The notes under the pieces are model-generated. The model had not been told where the DNA came from, ran no database searches, and worked only from the letters and a program-made list of their open reading frames with translations. A DNA stretch of 64,000 nt, taken from the NCBI GenBank assembly GCA_002841295.1, contig PHEU01000002.1, positions 62,001 through 126,000 on the forward strand. The letters are read 5' to 3'. Position 1 is the first letter of the stretch, and each line of letters begins with the position of its first letter. The translations under genes and the position numbers were made by a program. This DNA comes from Actinobacteria bacterium HGW-Actinobacteria-6 (GTDB taxonomy: Bacteria; Actinomycetota; Coriobacteriia; Anaerosomatales; Anaerosomataceae). This document shows positions 9,714-18,900 of the stretch, piece by piece.

Positions 9714-9750
9714 AAAACGGGCCCCGGTCGGCAGTGACCGGGGCCCGTTT
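9714..9750. terminator. Bidirectional terminator hairpin
   Basis: AACGGGCCCCGGTC and GACCGGGGCCCGTT form a near-perfect 14-base stem around a six-base loop, with A runs on one side and T runs on the other. It separates the amino-acid transporter operon (promoter side) from the end of the secreted hydrolase gene at 9792, whose transcript it most likely ends. The remaining gap 9510-9713 holds no gene I can see. Confidence 0.75.
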
Positions 9751-9791
9751 GTGACAGTTAGGCCACGCACAGGGCTCGAGGAGCCTTCACC

Positions 9792-11888
9792 TTATTTGGG
9801 TGCTTTGAAGACGGTCGTCATGACAGTCGCTATGTATCTGGGCGATCCTTCAGTATTGAGACTGCCCCACACGACCGATCCGATGTCCCCGGTCTGGCCC
9901 CCCAAGGCCGTCGCGAACGCGGCCTTATCGAAGCGGATACCGCGGTCTGCGATATCGTCACCATTGTGATCGCCGACACCGCTCAGGTTCGTTCCTGGAA
10001 GCACAGCGGTAGCGCCGCCCACCGGCGGCGTCAGAAGAAGGTCGACATGGCCAAGCACACTGAGGCGCTGAGTGGCCGGATCAAGAGCGCCAACGTCGTA
10101 CGGGGCGGGGAACTGGACGTCGACGTACATTCCGCCACCGCTGGTCTTGTCGTTGAGCTTGATAGGCTTCGATGACGCAGTCGCATCGATCCACACCTCG
10201 AACTCGTACGTAGCGTAGGCCATGTTGCCAGCCACATCGTAGGCATAGACCTCAAGGGTATGCCTCCCGGCCTCAAGCGCGAGGTCGACGAGTTCGCCGT
10301 TCCCAACGAGCACGCCGTCGAGGTAGGCCACGGTACTATCGACGCCGGAGAGCGCGTCGGTCGCCTCCCAGCTCGCGAGCAGATCCTGGCTGGTGAGGTA
10401 GTTCGGCCGCATATCCGGGAAACTGACCTCGGGCGGCGTTAGATCAAGGGCGATCTCGATGTCGTTTCGTTCCACATTGCCGAACATGTCGGTCGACAAG
10501 CAAGCGAGTGTATGAATGCCCTCGGTCGAGATGCCCCAGGACGGATCGCTTTCGTTTGTCGGAGTCTGACCGTCAAGCTCGCCCCACGCCTTCCACACCC
10601 CGGAGGCCCTTCCGAACGTTTCGTCGTCCTCGGCACCGGTTATGTGCGCGGTCACAGGCGAGTTGTTCCACTCGGCTATCGGCTTGCCGTCAGTCCGCGT
10701 CAACTCGACGGTCGAAGATGGGGGTCGGCTGTCGAGGGTGCGACGCCACGCGTTGATGGCGCCCGGGACGGCGCGAAACGCAGTCCCATACGCAGTCTGG
10801 TAGATGCTCCAGAGCTGGTCGTCGGCGTTGCACTGGTCGCCCTTGCAGGTCGAATGGTCGCGCCCGTCGTCCAAGTCGCATCCGGCATCGTTGTCGGAGA
10901 GGTCGTAATCCTTGAGCGCAGGGTCAAGCTGCGTGAAGTCCACCCAGCCCAGATAGTCGAGATCGTCCCCGGGGAAGCCATCCGACGCACAGAAATCGGC
11001 TGTCTGATTGACGTACGACATCAGGTAGAAGAGTGGCTGGACTCGATGGCCCCCGTAGAAGTTCGTGAGCTCATCATAGAACGCGCCGTTGGGGCAGTCG
11101 TCATGCGAGAACGAGGTCGCATCATCCTGCCAGATGTCGGGACACGCATTGATGTCCGCAAGGACATCGCTCGCAGGTGGATCCCAGATGACGGGGCCGG
11201 GGTTGATCGTATCCGGCCGATACCAGCTGAATTTCTCGGCGTCGGACTTGCCCGACCACTCTTCGAGAGAGTCGTCGTCGGGCCAGTGCAGGTCTCCGTG
11301 CGGGTGCGCAGGTTGGCCTTGGTCAACGAGCAGGTGGATCACTTTGCCCAAGTAGAAATAGGCCTTGCCGTCATTGCCCGCTCTCCACTCATCGATGGAG
11401 TGAGCCCACATCTCTTCCGCCTTCATCCAGGCGTTGTAGTAGGCAGATCCAGGCTGATGCAGGACGCCGTGGTCGAGATCCCAGAAGTGGGAGACGGTCC
11501 TCTGAAAGACCTCCGCGTAGCTGTACTCACTGTCGTAGTCATCCTCGCGCTTGGAACCCCAGTAGATCCAGTAGCGATTGGATGAGGAAACGACCGCAAC
11601 ATCGTTGCCCTCGTCGTCCTCACCGCTCTCCCAGCCGTATTCCCAGAACGTCGACTCGCTCTCAAGGGCGGGGAATAGCGGGTACGCCGGCGCTCGAGTG
11701 ATAAGCGGCTCACCCGGAGAGACCTCATCGCGCATGAACGGCGTGAACAGCGCCGTACCCTCCCATGCAGCGTGTTTGTGCGATTCGCCGCCGTAGGCGA
11801 AAGCGACAGCTGGTGCGAGTGGCACGAGCGTTCCCGCGAGGAGCAGACACAGCCAGCAGCGCAGCGCACGTGAAACGGTCGGTAACAT
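9792..11888 (-). CDS. Secreted zinc-dependent phospholipase C/nuclease-fold protein with Ig-like C-terminus
   Basis: The 698-residue protein has a signal peptide (about residues 1-30, cleaved near AFAYGG). The front half shows the metal-ligand pattern of the phospholipase C/P1 nuclease fold: an early HKHAAWEG, SHFWDLDHG near 135, and an H-x3-D-x5-H block in IHLLVDQGQPAHPHGD around residue 190. These are the known trinuclear zinc ligands of that fold. A central part follows with aspartate-rich stretches. Residues about 500-590 look like a bacterial Ig-like domain (TPPEVSF...GVDSTVAYLDG...AYDVAGNMA). The likely role is hydrolysis of extracellular phospholipid or nucleic acid. The substrate is not determinable. 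Its ribosome site lies inside a structured leader (11890-11993). Confidence 0.78.
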   Translation of the reverse strand: MLPTVSRALRCWLCLLLAGTLVPLAPAVAFAYGGESHKHAAWEGTALFTPFMRDEVSPGEPLITRAPAYPLFPALESESTFWEYGWESGEDDEGNDVAVVSSSNRYWIYWGSKREDDYDSEYSYAEVFQRTVSHFWDLDHGVLHQPGSAYYNAWMKAEEMWAHSIDEWRAGNDGKAYFYLGKVIHLLVDQGQPAHPHGDLHWPDDDSLEEWSGKSDAEKFSWYRPDTINPGPVIWDPPASDVLADINACPDIWQDDATSFSHDDCPNGAFYDELTNFYGGHRVQPLFYLMSYVNQTADFCASDGFPGDDLDYLGWVDFTQLDPALKDYDLSDNDAGCDLDDGRDHSTCKGDQCNADDQLWSIYQTAYGTAFRAVPGAINAWRRTLDSRPPSSTVELTRTDGKPIAEWNNSPVTAHITGAEDDETFGRASGVWKAWGELDGQTPTNESDPSWGISTEGIHTLACLSTDMFGNVERNDIEIALDLTPPEVSFPDMRPNYLTSQDLLASWEATDALSGVDSTVAYLDGVLVGNGELVDLALEAGRHTLEVYAYDVAGNMAYATYEFEVWIDATASSKPIKLNDKTSGGGMYVDVQFPAPYDVGALDPATQRLSVLGHVDLLLTPPVGGATAVLPGTNLSGVGDHNGDDIADRGIRFDKAAFATALGGQTGDIGSVVWGSLNTEGSPRYIATVMTTVFKAPK

Positions 11889-11889
11889 T

Positions 11890-11993
11890 ACGCATCACCC
11901 CAATTGGTTGGCACGAACCAGGCACGCCCCAAACCGCCCCTGCCTCGACGGTAGGTACGCTAAGCGGCGTGCGTGGCGAGCAGGGTGATGCGT
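11890..11993 (-). promoter_or_regulatory. Structured mRNA leader sequestering the ribosome site of the 9792-11888 gene
   Basis: An 11-base perfect stem (ACGCATCACCC at 11993-11983 with GGGTGATGCGT at 11900-11890, minus strand) closes a three-way junction. Inside are GCACGCC/GGCGTGC (11972-11966 with 11928-11922) and a short hairpin TGGTT/AACCA. The closing stem ends one base before the ATG and contains the only Shine-Dalgarno-like stretch (GGGGTGA). I do not recognise a known riboswitch class. The rest of 11994-12209 shows no gene, only the inverted repeat listed next. Confidence 0.5.
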
Positions 11994-12100
11994 GCTGGCG
12001 TTTCGTGCGAGGGGCCCCGTAACGCGGCGCGCGCCGCCCAAACGTCTGACGGAGCGCTTAGAGTGCTATATACCGCGAATTCGGATATCAAACGCGACGG

Positions 12101-12143
12101 CCGCTTGCGAGGGTGGAACGCGCCGAGACACTCTCGCAAGCGG
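12101..12143. repeat. Inverted repeat, 11-15 base stem
   Basis: CCGCTTGCGAG (12101-12111) and CTCGCAAGCGG (12133-12143) are perfect inverted copies, extendable by four pairs inward. It lies 67 bases beyond the stop of the peptidase gene, so a weak terminator for that gene is likely, although no strong T-run follows. Confidence 0.5.
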
Positions 12144-12209
12144 CATGAACAGCGAAGTTGGCTGCGCAGATACGAGACGGATGACGCAAACGACCGGCAA
12201 GGCATTCGC

Positions 12210-13166
12210 CTAGGGAGTCAGGTCCCGCAAGAACACCCAGACAAGCGTGGTGTAGGCCGAGAGATGTTCCATGGGACGACCGGGCAGCTTTGATTCGATG
12301 ATGGCGAGGTCATCGTTGGCGGTGTGCCAGAACGAACCGTACTCCTCGGTCTGCTCGTATCCGTCCAGATTGCCGATCTCCCAGTTGGTGGCCTCAAACG
12401 CCACAATAGGGATTCCGGCCTTGTTGAACGCGGTGTAGTCGCTGAACTCGTTGGGAGTCAGCCCGGCAGGGTACTTGGGGCTACCATGCGTGATGATGGG
12501 CAGACCATACTCCTCAGCGATCCCCAGCATCTCGTCTCGCGCCCACGTCTTCTCGTTCAGTCCGGCGTGGATGTAGCAGAAATCGCCGACGATGAGCGAG
12601 TCGAAGTTGATCATCGCTATCGTCCGCGCCTTGTCCTCATCGCTCATCTTGCCTACGTAGTATTTGGAGCCCTTGAGCCCTGCTTCCTCGGCACCGAATG
12701 CTATGAACACGATGTCATAGGGCAGCTCCTGGGATTTCAGGCGCGCTGCGACCTCCAGCATCGCCGCCACACCTGACGCATTATCGTCGGCTCCCTTTCC
12801 TACCGCCACCGAGTCGTAGTGTGCTCCCACGACAACGAGGGGCGTCCCGGCTACGGTGTTGACGGCCGGCTTGCGCACGATGACGTTCTGAGAATGGTAC
12901 TGGCCACGCTGACCGAACACGAACTTCTGGAACTCAGGCTCGTACCCCGCTGCCGTGAACCAGTCCGCGACTTTGTGCGCTGCGTTCAGCTCCGCGCCCG
13001 TACCCGCCACTCGAGGCTCGACGGCGAGCTCCGCAGTGTAGGAGTACGCGGGGGCTCCCATATCGGTCGGCAGCACCACCTGAGCTGCAAGCGTGCCTGG
13101 AACAGTCAGTGCAAGCAGCAGCAGAACTGTCATGCAACACGCGGTTAACTTCTGTAGACGACTCAT
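12210..13166 (-). CDS. Secreted M28-family aminopeptidase
   Basis: Zinc aminopeptidase exported by a signal peptide (MSRLQKLTACCMTVLLL..., cleavage near TLAAQ). The co-catalytic zinc ligands of family M28 are visible in order: VVGAHYDSV (His), GADDNASG (Asp), FGAEEAG (catalytic Glu and ligand Glu), INFDSL (Asp) and SFWHTANDD (His). A PA-type insert is absent, so this is the compact form. The chosen start at 13166 has GAAGGAG eight bases upstream; an in-frame extension to 13247 lacks a site. It may supply amino acids to the two neighbouring amino-acid importers. 318 residues. Confidence 0.87.
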   Translation of the reverse strand: MSRLQKLTACCMTVLLLLALTVPGTLAAQVVLPTDMGAPAYSYTAELAVEPRVAGTGAELNAAHKVADWFTAAGYEPEFQKFVFGQRGQYHSQNVIVRKPAVNTVAGTPLVVVGAHYDSVAVGKGADDNASGVAAMLEVAARLKSQELPYDIVFIAFGAEEAGLKGSKYYVGKMSDEDKARTIAMINFDSLIVGDFCYIHAGLNEKTWARDEMLGIAEEYGLPIITHGSPKYPAGLTPNEFSDYTAFNKAGIPIVAFEATNWEIGNLDGYEQTEEYGSFWHTANDDLAIIESKLPGRPMEHLSAYTTLVWVFLRDLTP

Positions 13167-13243
13167 AGACTCACGCTCCTTCGATGATCCAGCCGGAACT
13201 CCAGTCCGCACACACCCCCCTCTTCTGTATAAACGGCCGACCT

Positions 13244-13390
13244 TCATCGGCGGGTACGGGGTGCGATGAAAGGGTCGAGATCAATGAAGGCGATAGGTGG
13301 GAGATCGCCCTGAGAGCCCGCCACGATCTCATCGATATACGGAGCCAGCGCGGCAGGCGCCGGTGCGCTCCCGCCAGTCACAGCATGCAT
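13244..13390 (-). pseudogene. Remnant of an asparaginase gene (N-terminal piece)
   Basis: A 48-codon minus-strand frame contains GSAPAPAALAPYIDEIVAG and then SQGDLPPIAFIDLDPFI. This matches residues about 22-58 of the AnsA at 5394-6401 nearly residue for residue (GSAPAPAALAPYLEDIVAN; SQGELPPISFMELDPLI). Both the catalytic threonine loop upstream and everything downstream are gone. It is a decayed paralogous fragment, not a gene. The flanking 13167-13243 and 13391-13428 hold nothing else recognised. Confidence 0.8.
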
Positions 13391-13428
13391 ACTATACTCA
13401 TCGATTTGCATAGAATCTGACGCATCAT

Positions 13429-13457
13429 TTGTGACTTCTCCTTGAATACGGTATACT
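13429..13457 (+). promoter_or_regulatory. Promoter of the second amino-acid ABC operon
   Basis: TTGTGA (13429-13434) and TATACT (13452-13457) are spaced by 17 bases, giving a roughly 110-base leader to the binding-protein gene. The leader holds a GGGCGACG/CGTC-AT-GCCC hairpin followed by CTTTTT around 13490-13535, a possible attenuator. Confidence 0.6.
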
Positions 13458-13582
13458 CATAGGCATCTTGGTACTGTTTCCGCCGCAGGGCGACGGTCTT
13501 TTCGTCATGCCCAGGCTGCCTTTTTGCGCCGCCGTCGGAACGGTTCCGAGCGACCGAACGCCGAACTATGGAGGCTAACTAT

Positions 13583-14359
13583 ATGAAGAAGATTTGGATG
13601 ATTCTGCTCGCAGTGGCAATGCTCGGATCTGTCGCCACGGCAACAGGCTGCAGCACAGACACGGCCGCAGAATCCCAGGAAACGTTCGTGTTCGCTAACT
13701 CCGGGGCGTACAAGCCCTTCAGCTTCGATGAGAGTGGCCAGATCGTTGGCTTCGATGTGGACATCGCGAATGAGATCGCAAAGCGCCTCGACCGCGAGCC
13801 CGTCATGAATTCGCCCGTCCCATTTGATGCACTCATCCAGGGTCTGAAAGCTGGGAAGTACAACGCGCTCGTGGCGTCGCACGGAATCACAGAGGAACGC
13901 GCCCTGGTCGTCGACTTCAGCCGCCCTTACTATCGCTCGGGTGCACAGATTTTCGTTGGTGAGGGCACAACGGACATCAGCGGTCCGGCCGATCTCGCGG
14001 GCAAGAAGATCGGCGTTGTAAAGGCCTCCACCTACCTGGACCTCGCGGAGTCGCTCACTGACCCGGACAAGGTCACCACGTACGACAGCGATGTAATCGC
14101 ACTGCAGGACCTCACTACAGGCCGCCTCGACGCGGTCATCACCGACAAGCTTGTCGGTCTCATGGCTCGCAACGAAGCGGGACTCAAGATCAACGCTATC
14201 AGTGACCCCCTGCAGCAAGACGAGATGGGGATCGTCGTGCAGAAGGGCGACACCGAGCTGTTGGCCGAGATCGACAAGGCGCTCAACGACATGATCGCCG
14301 ACGGCACATACGAAGAGATCAGCATGCGCTGGTTCGGTGAGAACATTCTCGGCGAATAA
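13583..14359 (+). CDS. Amino-acid ABC transporter substrate-binding lipoprotein (second system)
   Basis: SBP family 3 lipoprotein of 258 residues. The signal peptide MKKIWMILLAVAMLG leads to lipobox TATGC. Landmarks are YKPFSFDESGQIVGFDVDIA (about residues 45-65), FDALIQGLKAGKYNALVASHG and a late MRWFGENILG. The start at 13583 is chosen because TGGAGG lies nine bases upstream; an earlier in-frame ATG at 13568 overlaps that site. First gene of an SBP-permease-ATPase operon paralogous in role to 6431-9509, but with one permease only. Substrate class polar amino acids or cystine; specificity unknown. Confidence 0.91.
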   Translation: MKKIWMILLAVAMLGSVATATGCSTDTAAESQETFVFANSGAYKPFSFDESGQIVGFDVDIANEIAKRLDREPVMNSPVPFDALIQGLKAGKYNALVASHGITEERALVVDFSRPYYRSGAQIFVGEGTTDISGPADLAGKKIGVVKASTYLDLAESLTDPDKVTTYDSDVIALQDLTTGRLDAVITDKLVGLMARNEAGLKINAISDPLQQDEMGIVVQKGDTELLAEIDKALNDMIADGTYEEISMRWFGENILGE

Positions 14360-14413
14360 GCCGCAGCCAAGCCATCGGCGTGACAGAACGCCCATGAGCA
14401 AGAAGTGATATAC

Positions 14414-14440
14414 GGGGGTCGGCTAACAGGGCCGGCCCCC
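14414..14440 (+). promoter_or_regulatory. Intercistronic GC hairpin
   Basis: GGGGGTCGGC and GCCGGCCCCC form a ten-pair stem (with one G-U-type pair) between the binding-protein and permease genes. Such hairpins often stabilise the upstream message or partly terminate, giving more binding protein than permease. No strong T-run follows. Confidence 0.6.
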
Positions 14441-14461
14441 GCTTAACGCAAGGAGACCAAT

Positions 14462-15127
14462 GTGACGCTCATAAACGTCGTACAGGAATACTTCTGGGGC
14501 TTCCTGGTAGCAACCGGCATGACTTTGCGACTGACCGCCGTGTCGCTCGTGCTCGCTGTCGTGATCGGCCTACTATTCGCGTTCCTGAAGATATCGAGAT
14601 ACCGTGTCGCGAACATCATCGCCGACGCTTACATCGGAATCACTCGCGGCATGCCGCTGATCGTACAGCTGATGTTCCTGTACTTCGGCATCAGCTCCAT
14701 CGTCGCGCTCAGCGCGTTTTGGGCGGGCTCGCTCGCCCTGGCGCTCCACGCAGGCGGCTACGTCGCGGAGTTGTTGCGCGGCGCGATCCAGAACGTGGAC
14801 CGGGGACAGACGGAGGCCGCACGGTCTCTCGGCATGTCTAGCAGTAAGTCGATGCGGCTGATAGTGCTTCCGCAGGCGTTTCGCCGAGCGATACCGTCGC
14901 TCGGCAACCAATTCATCATCGGTCTGAAAGACAGCACGCTGGTCGCCTATCTCGGCGTGCCTGAGCTCTTCAGCAAGGCGATGACCGCCGCAGCCGCCAA
15001 CTACTCGCCATTCAACACGTACCTTGTTGCGGGCACGTATTACCTCGTGCTGGTCGTCATCTTCACGTGGATGGTCCGCAAGCTTGAGACCAGACTCACG
15101 CCGTATCGTCAGGAGGCAACCCGATGA
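14462..15127 (+). CDS. Amino-acid ABC transporter permease (second system)
   Basis: Single permease of 221 residues, presumably a homodimer, with about five transmembrane helices. The EAA loop reads [19 protein letters not shown] near residue 120, followed by [19 protein letters not shown] start at 14462 is preceded by AAGGAGACCAAT. The stop overlaps the ATPase start in ATGA, indicating translational coupling. Confidence 0.92.
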   Translation: MTLINVVQEYFWGFLVATGMTLRLTAVSLVLAVVIGLLFAFLKISRYRVANIIADAYIGITRGMPLIVQLMFLYFGISSIVALSAFWAGSLALALHAGGYVAELLRGAIQNVDRGQTEAARSLGMSSSKSMRLIVLPQAFRRAIPSLGNQFIIGLKDSTLVAYLGVPELFSKAMTAAAANYSPFNTYLVAGTYYLVLVVIFTWMVRKLETRLTPYRQEATR

Positions 15128-15852
15128 GCGTCATCGACATCAAGGGACTGCACAAGAGCTTCGATGACCTTGAGGTGCTCAAGGGCATCGACCTCACGAT
15201 CGAGACCGGAGAGGTCGTCGTGATCATCGGGCCGTCGGGATCTGGTAAGAGCACGCTCCTGCGCTGCCTCAACTTCCTGGAGTACCCGACTGAGGGTGAG
15301 ATTCGCGTCAACGGAGAGCTTATCGACCCCAAGAAGAGCGACCTCGACAAGGTCCGCCAGCATATGGGCATGGTGTTCCAACACTTCCAGCTCTTCCCGC
15401 ATAAGAACGTGCTTCATAACGTCACGATCGCGCCCATCAACGTGAAGGGCATCTCCCACAAGAAGGCAAACGTCGTTGCGCGCGACCTGCTCGGCAAGGT
15501 CGGCCTTCCCGACAAAGAGAAGGCGTGGCCCTCGCAGCTCTCGGGCGGACAGAAGCAACGCGTGGCTATCGCCAGAGCGCTCGCGATGGACCCGGACATC
15601 ATGCTATTCGACGAGGTCACCTCGGCGCTCGACCCGGAACTCGTCAGTGAGGTCCTACAGGTCATGCAGGATCTGGCGGCCGGTGGGATGACAATGGTAG
15701 TCGTCACGCATGAGATGGGTTTCGCCCGTGAGATGGCCAGCAGGGTGATCATGATGGACGACGGAAACATCATCGAACAGGGCACGCCGGAGCAGATATT
15801 CGGCGACCCTCAAGAGGAGCGTACCCAGGCATTCCTCAGCCAGGTGCTCTAG
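15124..15852 (+). CDS. Amino-acid ABC transporter ATP-binding protein (second system)
   Basis: ATPase of 242 residues with Walker [11 protein letters not shown]-loop [11 protein letters not shown], signature LSGGQKQR, Walker [14 protein letters not shown] and VTHEMGF. Note Val in place of the usual Pro in the Walker B/D-loop stretch (DEVTS rather than DEPTS), which is seen in many members of this subfamily. Closely similar to the ATPase at 8781-9509 in length and layout. Last gene of its operon, followed by a clear terminator. Confidence 0.93.
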   Translation: MSVIDIKGLHKSFDDLEVLKGIDLTIETGEVVVIIGPSGSGKSTLLRCLNFLEYPTEGEIRVNGELIDPKKSDLDKVRQHMGMVFQHFQLFPHKNVLHNVTIAPINVKGISHKKANVVARDLLGKVGLPDKEKAWPSQLSGGQKQRVAIARALAMDPDIMLFDEVTSALDPELVSEVLQVMQDLAAGGMTMVVVTHEMGFAREMASRVIMMDDGNIIEQGTPEQIFGDPQEERTQAFLSQVL

Positions 15853-15897
15853 CAGTAATCAGGCGCAGGCTGCTTCGTCGGTTTCGCAGTAAGCACA

Positions 15898-15927
15898 AGA
15901 AAGGCCGCCATCGCTGGCGGCCTTTCT
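15898..15927. terminator. Bidirectional terminator
   Basis: AGAAAGGCCGCCA, loop TCGC, TGGCGGCCTTTCT: a perfect 13-base stem with A and T flanks, between convergent genes ending at 15852 (plus) and 15952 (minus). It can serve both. Confidence 0.88.
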
Positions 15928-15951
15928 CTATCGGTTCGGATTTCTCCCGTG

Positions 15952-18900
15952 CTAGGCCTTCCTCGCCCACTTGAGCCCGGCGAACTGCCCGGAGACCTTC
16001 TCCATGAAGTCCGGCAGGCCACCTGTGTACTTAAGCTCCCGGAGTCGCGCGTCTGCTTCGGCAGGAGTGAGTTTGCCGGTCTGCACGTCCTTGATCGCCT
16101 GCATACCGGCGTCGATCTTGGGCGGCAGCTGCTTGATCCCGTAGTGCTGAACTGCGTAGCCCTCGCGCACGCACTCCAAGGAGTGCACCGCCTTGTCGGC
16201 CTGTGCGTACGCGTCGAGATGGTTGCCCTCGTGATAGGCCTCGGCCACTTTTGACTCGTACGTCTTGCCGTAGCCCTCGGGATCGATCAGCGTCGATTCT
16301 CCCCGCTTGACGAGGTCGGCGTTCGGCGTGAGCTGGGTCCTCTCCCACTTGCCGGTCCGCTCGTTGTAGATGGTCCCCTGATCCGCCATGTCCACGCTCG
16401 CCTCGGCATGGTACTGATCGGTGGCGAGCTGCTGGTGGTCTTTCGCCCACTTGGCAGCGCCCTTGGGATCGGTGGGCCCGCCGGTCTCCTTAGCGAAGAT
16501 CCGCTGAGACTCGCCCGCCCATGACTCCTTCTTGAACTCGATGAATCGCTGCGTCCCGTCGGGGCCTGTGGTCACGTAGCCGGCACGGTAGTCGCGATCG
16601 ACGCCGTCTATGGTGCCGACGCTCCGGATCTCGACCCGGCGGCCCTCGGCATCGGGCACGTTCTTCTCGATCCACTCCTTCAGATCGGCGTCGTGTCCCT
16701 TGTAGACCTCTGCACGCGTCTCGTTGATCTTTGCCCACGCCTCAGGGTTGGTGTTCTTCAGTTCACGCATAGCATCGGGGTCGACCATGATCCGCTCGAC
16801 GGTTGCCCGGTCAAGCGGCTTGCCGTCGGCTGTCTTGGCTGCGATGTCATCGGCGATCGCCGCAGCGCGCTCTTGTGGCGAGCCCTTGGGCTTCTTGGGC
16901 GCCGACTTCTCCGGCGCATCCGGTTGCTTCTCGGGCGCGTCGGGCTTCTTCTCGGGCGCGTCGGGCTTCTTCTCCGGTGCGTCTGGCTGCTTGCGCGCAT
17001 CAGGGCTATCGGGCGTGCCGGACTTCTTCGCGGTCCCAGCATCGATCCCCGGTCCGCGTACGGACTTCATGTTCGCGATGTGCCGAAGGAACATGATGAG
17101 TCCCTCATCACGCAGCTGCTTCCCCACGTTCTTCATCGCATTGGTGACCGACAGGTTCGGATCGTTGTAGAGCTCTTTGGCGAAGTAGTACGCGATGAAC
17201 AGCGCCCAGGCAATCGCTTTCTTATCGGCGGTAAGCTTGGAGAGCACGTCCGGGTCAGTGAGGAGCCCCTCGGCCGTTCCGGTGAGCATGGACGTCTGTG
17301 CGGCAAGCCAGTCGTCAAGCGACCCACCGGCGAGCCAGACCTCCATCGCCGAGACGAGCATCGGCTTGAGCATGCCGATCGCCACCGCGCCGACAACCCC
17401 CAGGTAAGTGCCGCTTGCGACGCCGAAGGCGATGTCGCCGCACCACGAGACCCAGTCGAGCGTGTCCTCGATCTGCTGGATCCACCAGCCCATGTCCATG
17501 TACTCGTGCGCCTCTTTGGTGAGCTGGTCATGCGCGAAGCTCCATAGCTGCATGCGCATCTTGTACAAGCCCTCGGCGCCCATCGTGAGCGAGCGCTCGT
17601 TCACGAGCGCGTGCAGGCGCTCCTGGTACTCGTGGGGCACATAGAACTGGATGACGTCGCGGCACCCATCGAGTTCGGTCTGCCATGCCGCCGAGAATGG
17701 ATCGGTGTTCACGCCTAGCAGACGCAGCGGCACGAGCGTGCTGTAGGGGCCCTCGTCGTGTCCGGGCACGCTGGCGCGCAGGGTGGCAGGGAGCGCCTCG
17801 CCGCCGGTGGGCAGCTGCCGCTCAATGCCGAGGCGGAACGTGGCGCTCGGCACGTTGCCCGGACGCACACCGGCAGGCGCAACCAGCAGGCCGCCCGACT
17901 TCAGGCCGGCGCGGCCCGGAGTCCCCTCTTCGCCAGCGATCTCAAGCTGCACCCGCTGCGCGAGTGCGATGTCGGGCGCGATCGTGTTGGTGGCAGGGTC
18001 GCGGACGAAGACCCGCACGTCGATATCAACAGGCGTAGCGCTGCCGTCAGCCTTCAGGTGGAACGCACCGGTGGAGGGGTCGACGTTCGTGCGGTCGATG
18101 AAGATGCCTTCCTGGGTGACGATGACCTCGATCTCGCGCTTGAGCGGCTCGAAACCCTCGGCGCGCGCAAGCACCACGAGCGTTGCGGCCGTCTGCGGAC
18201 GTGCGGGGTCGAGCCTGTCGCCCGCACTCTCGGTGAGCGTGAGCGTGGCCGTCGACGCGCCCGTCGAGGTGATGTCGGGCGTCGCTATCAGCCGGGCTCC
18301 CTCGCGCCACTCGGTATCGAACTGCCACTGCACGCCGCTGCCACTCTCGACCCACACGCGTATCTCGGCAGACTCGCCCGAATCGGCGGCGAGCGATATC
18401 TGGTCGGGCTGCGCTTCGAGCTGAGGCAGGCGTGCCAGCGTGATGGTCACTATCGCTGTCAGCGGTCGCTCTCCCACCATCGCGGTCACCCGCACCGCGG
18501 CGCTCTCGGGCGGCTGCACAAAGCTCGTCGAATCCGGCCGAGACGCCCTCACCGTGATCGCGCGGCCATCCTCGTAGTCGGCGGGGGCCGATATCTCGAG
18601 CCACTCGGAGTCCTCGGCGAAGGCGATAGATGCGCGGACAGTAGCCGGGTCGATTGCGGGATCCATCGCATCGGCCCCGATGAGCTCTACTGCTGCAACG
18701 AGCGTGACTGAGTCCTCGCCCTCACAGCGGAGCTCGAGCTTGCCCGCAGGCTCGAAGCGCGTGGCTATGCGGCTCGCTCCTGCGGCTGCAACGCGCACCA
18801 TGGCCTGCGTGGTCCCGGAAGGTGCTGTCGCCTGGATCGCGATTCCCGCGCCCATTGCGACAGGTCCGGTCTGCCACACGGCCGCAGACAGCGTGCCGTA

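Noticed and set aside
12101-12143. Inverted repeat as an insertion-sequence end
   Set aside because: Arms are 20 bases apart with no transposase or target duplication; a hairpin role is simpler.
16908-16991. CRISPR-like short repeats
   Set aside because: The repeats are contiguous, in codon phase and encode a linker; there are no spacers.
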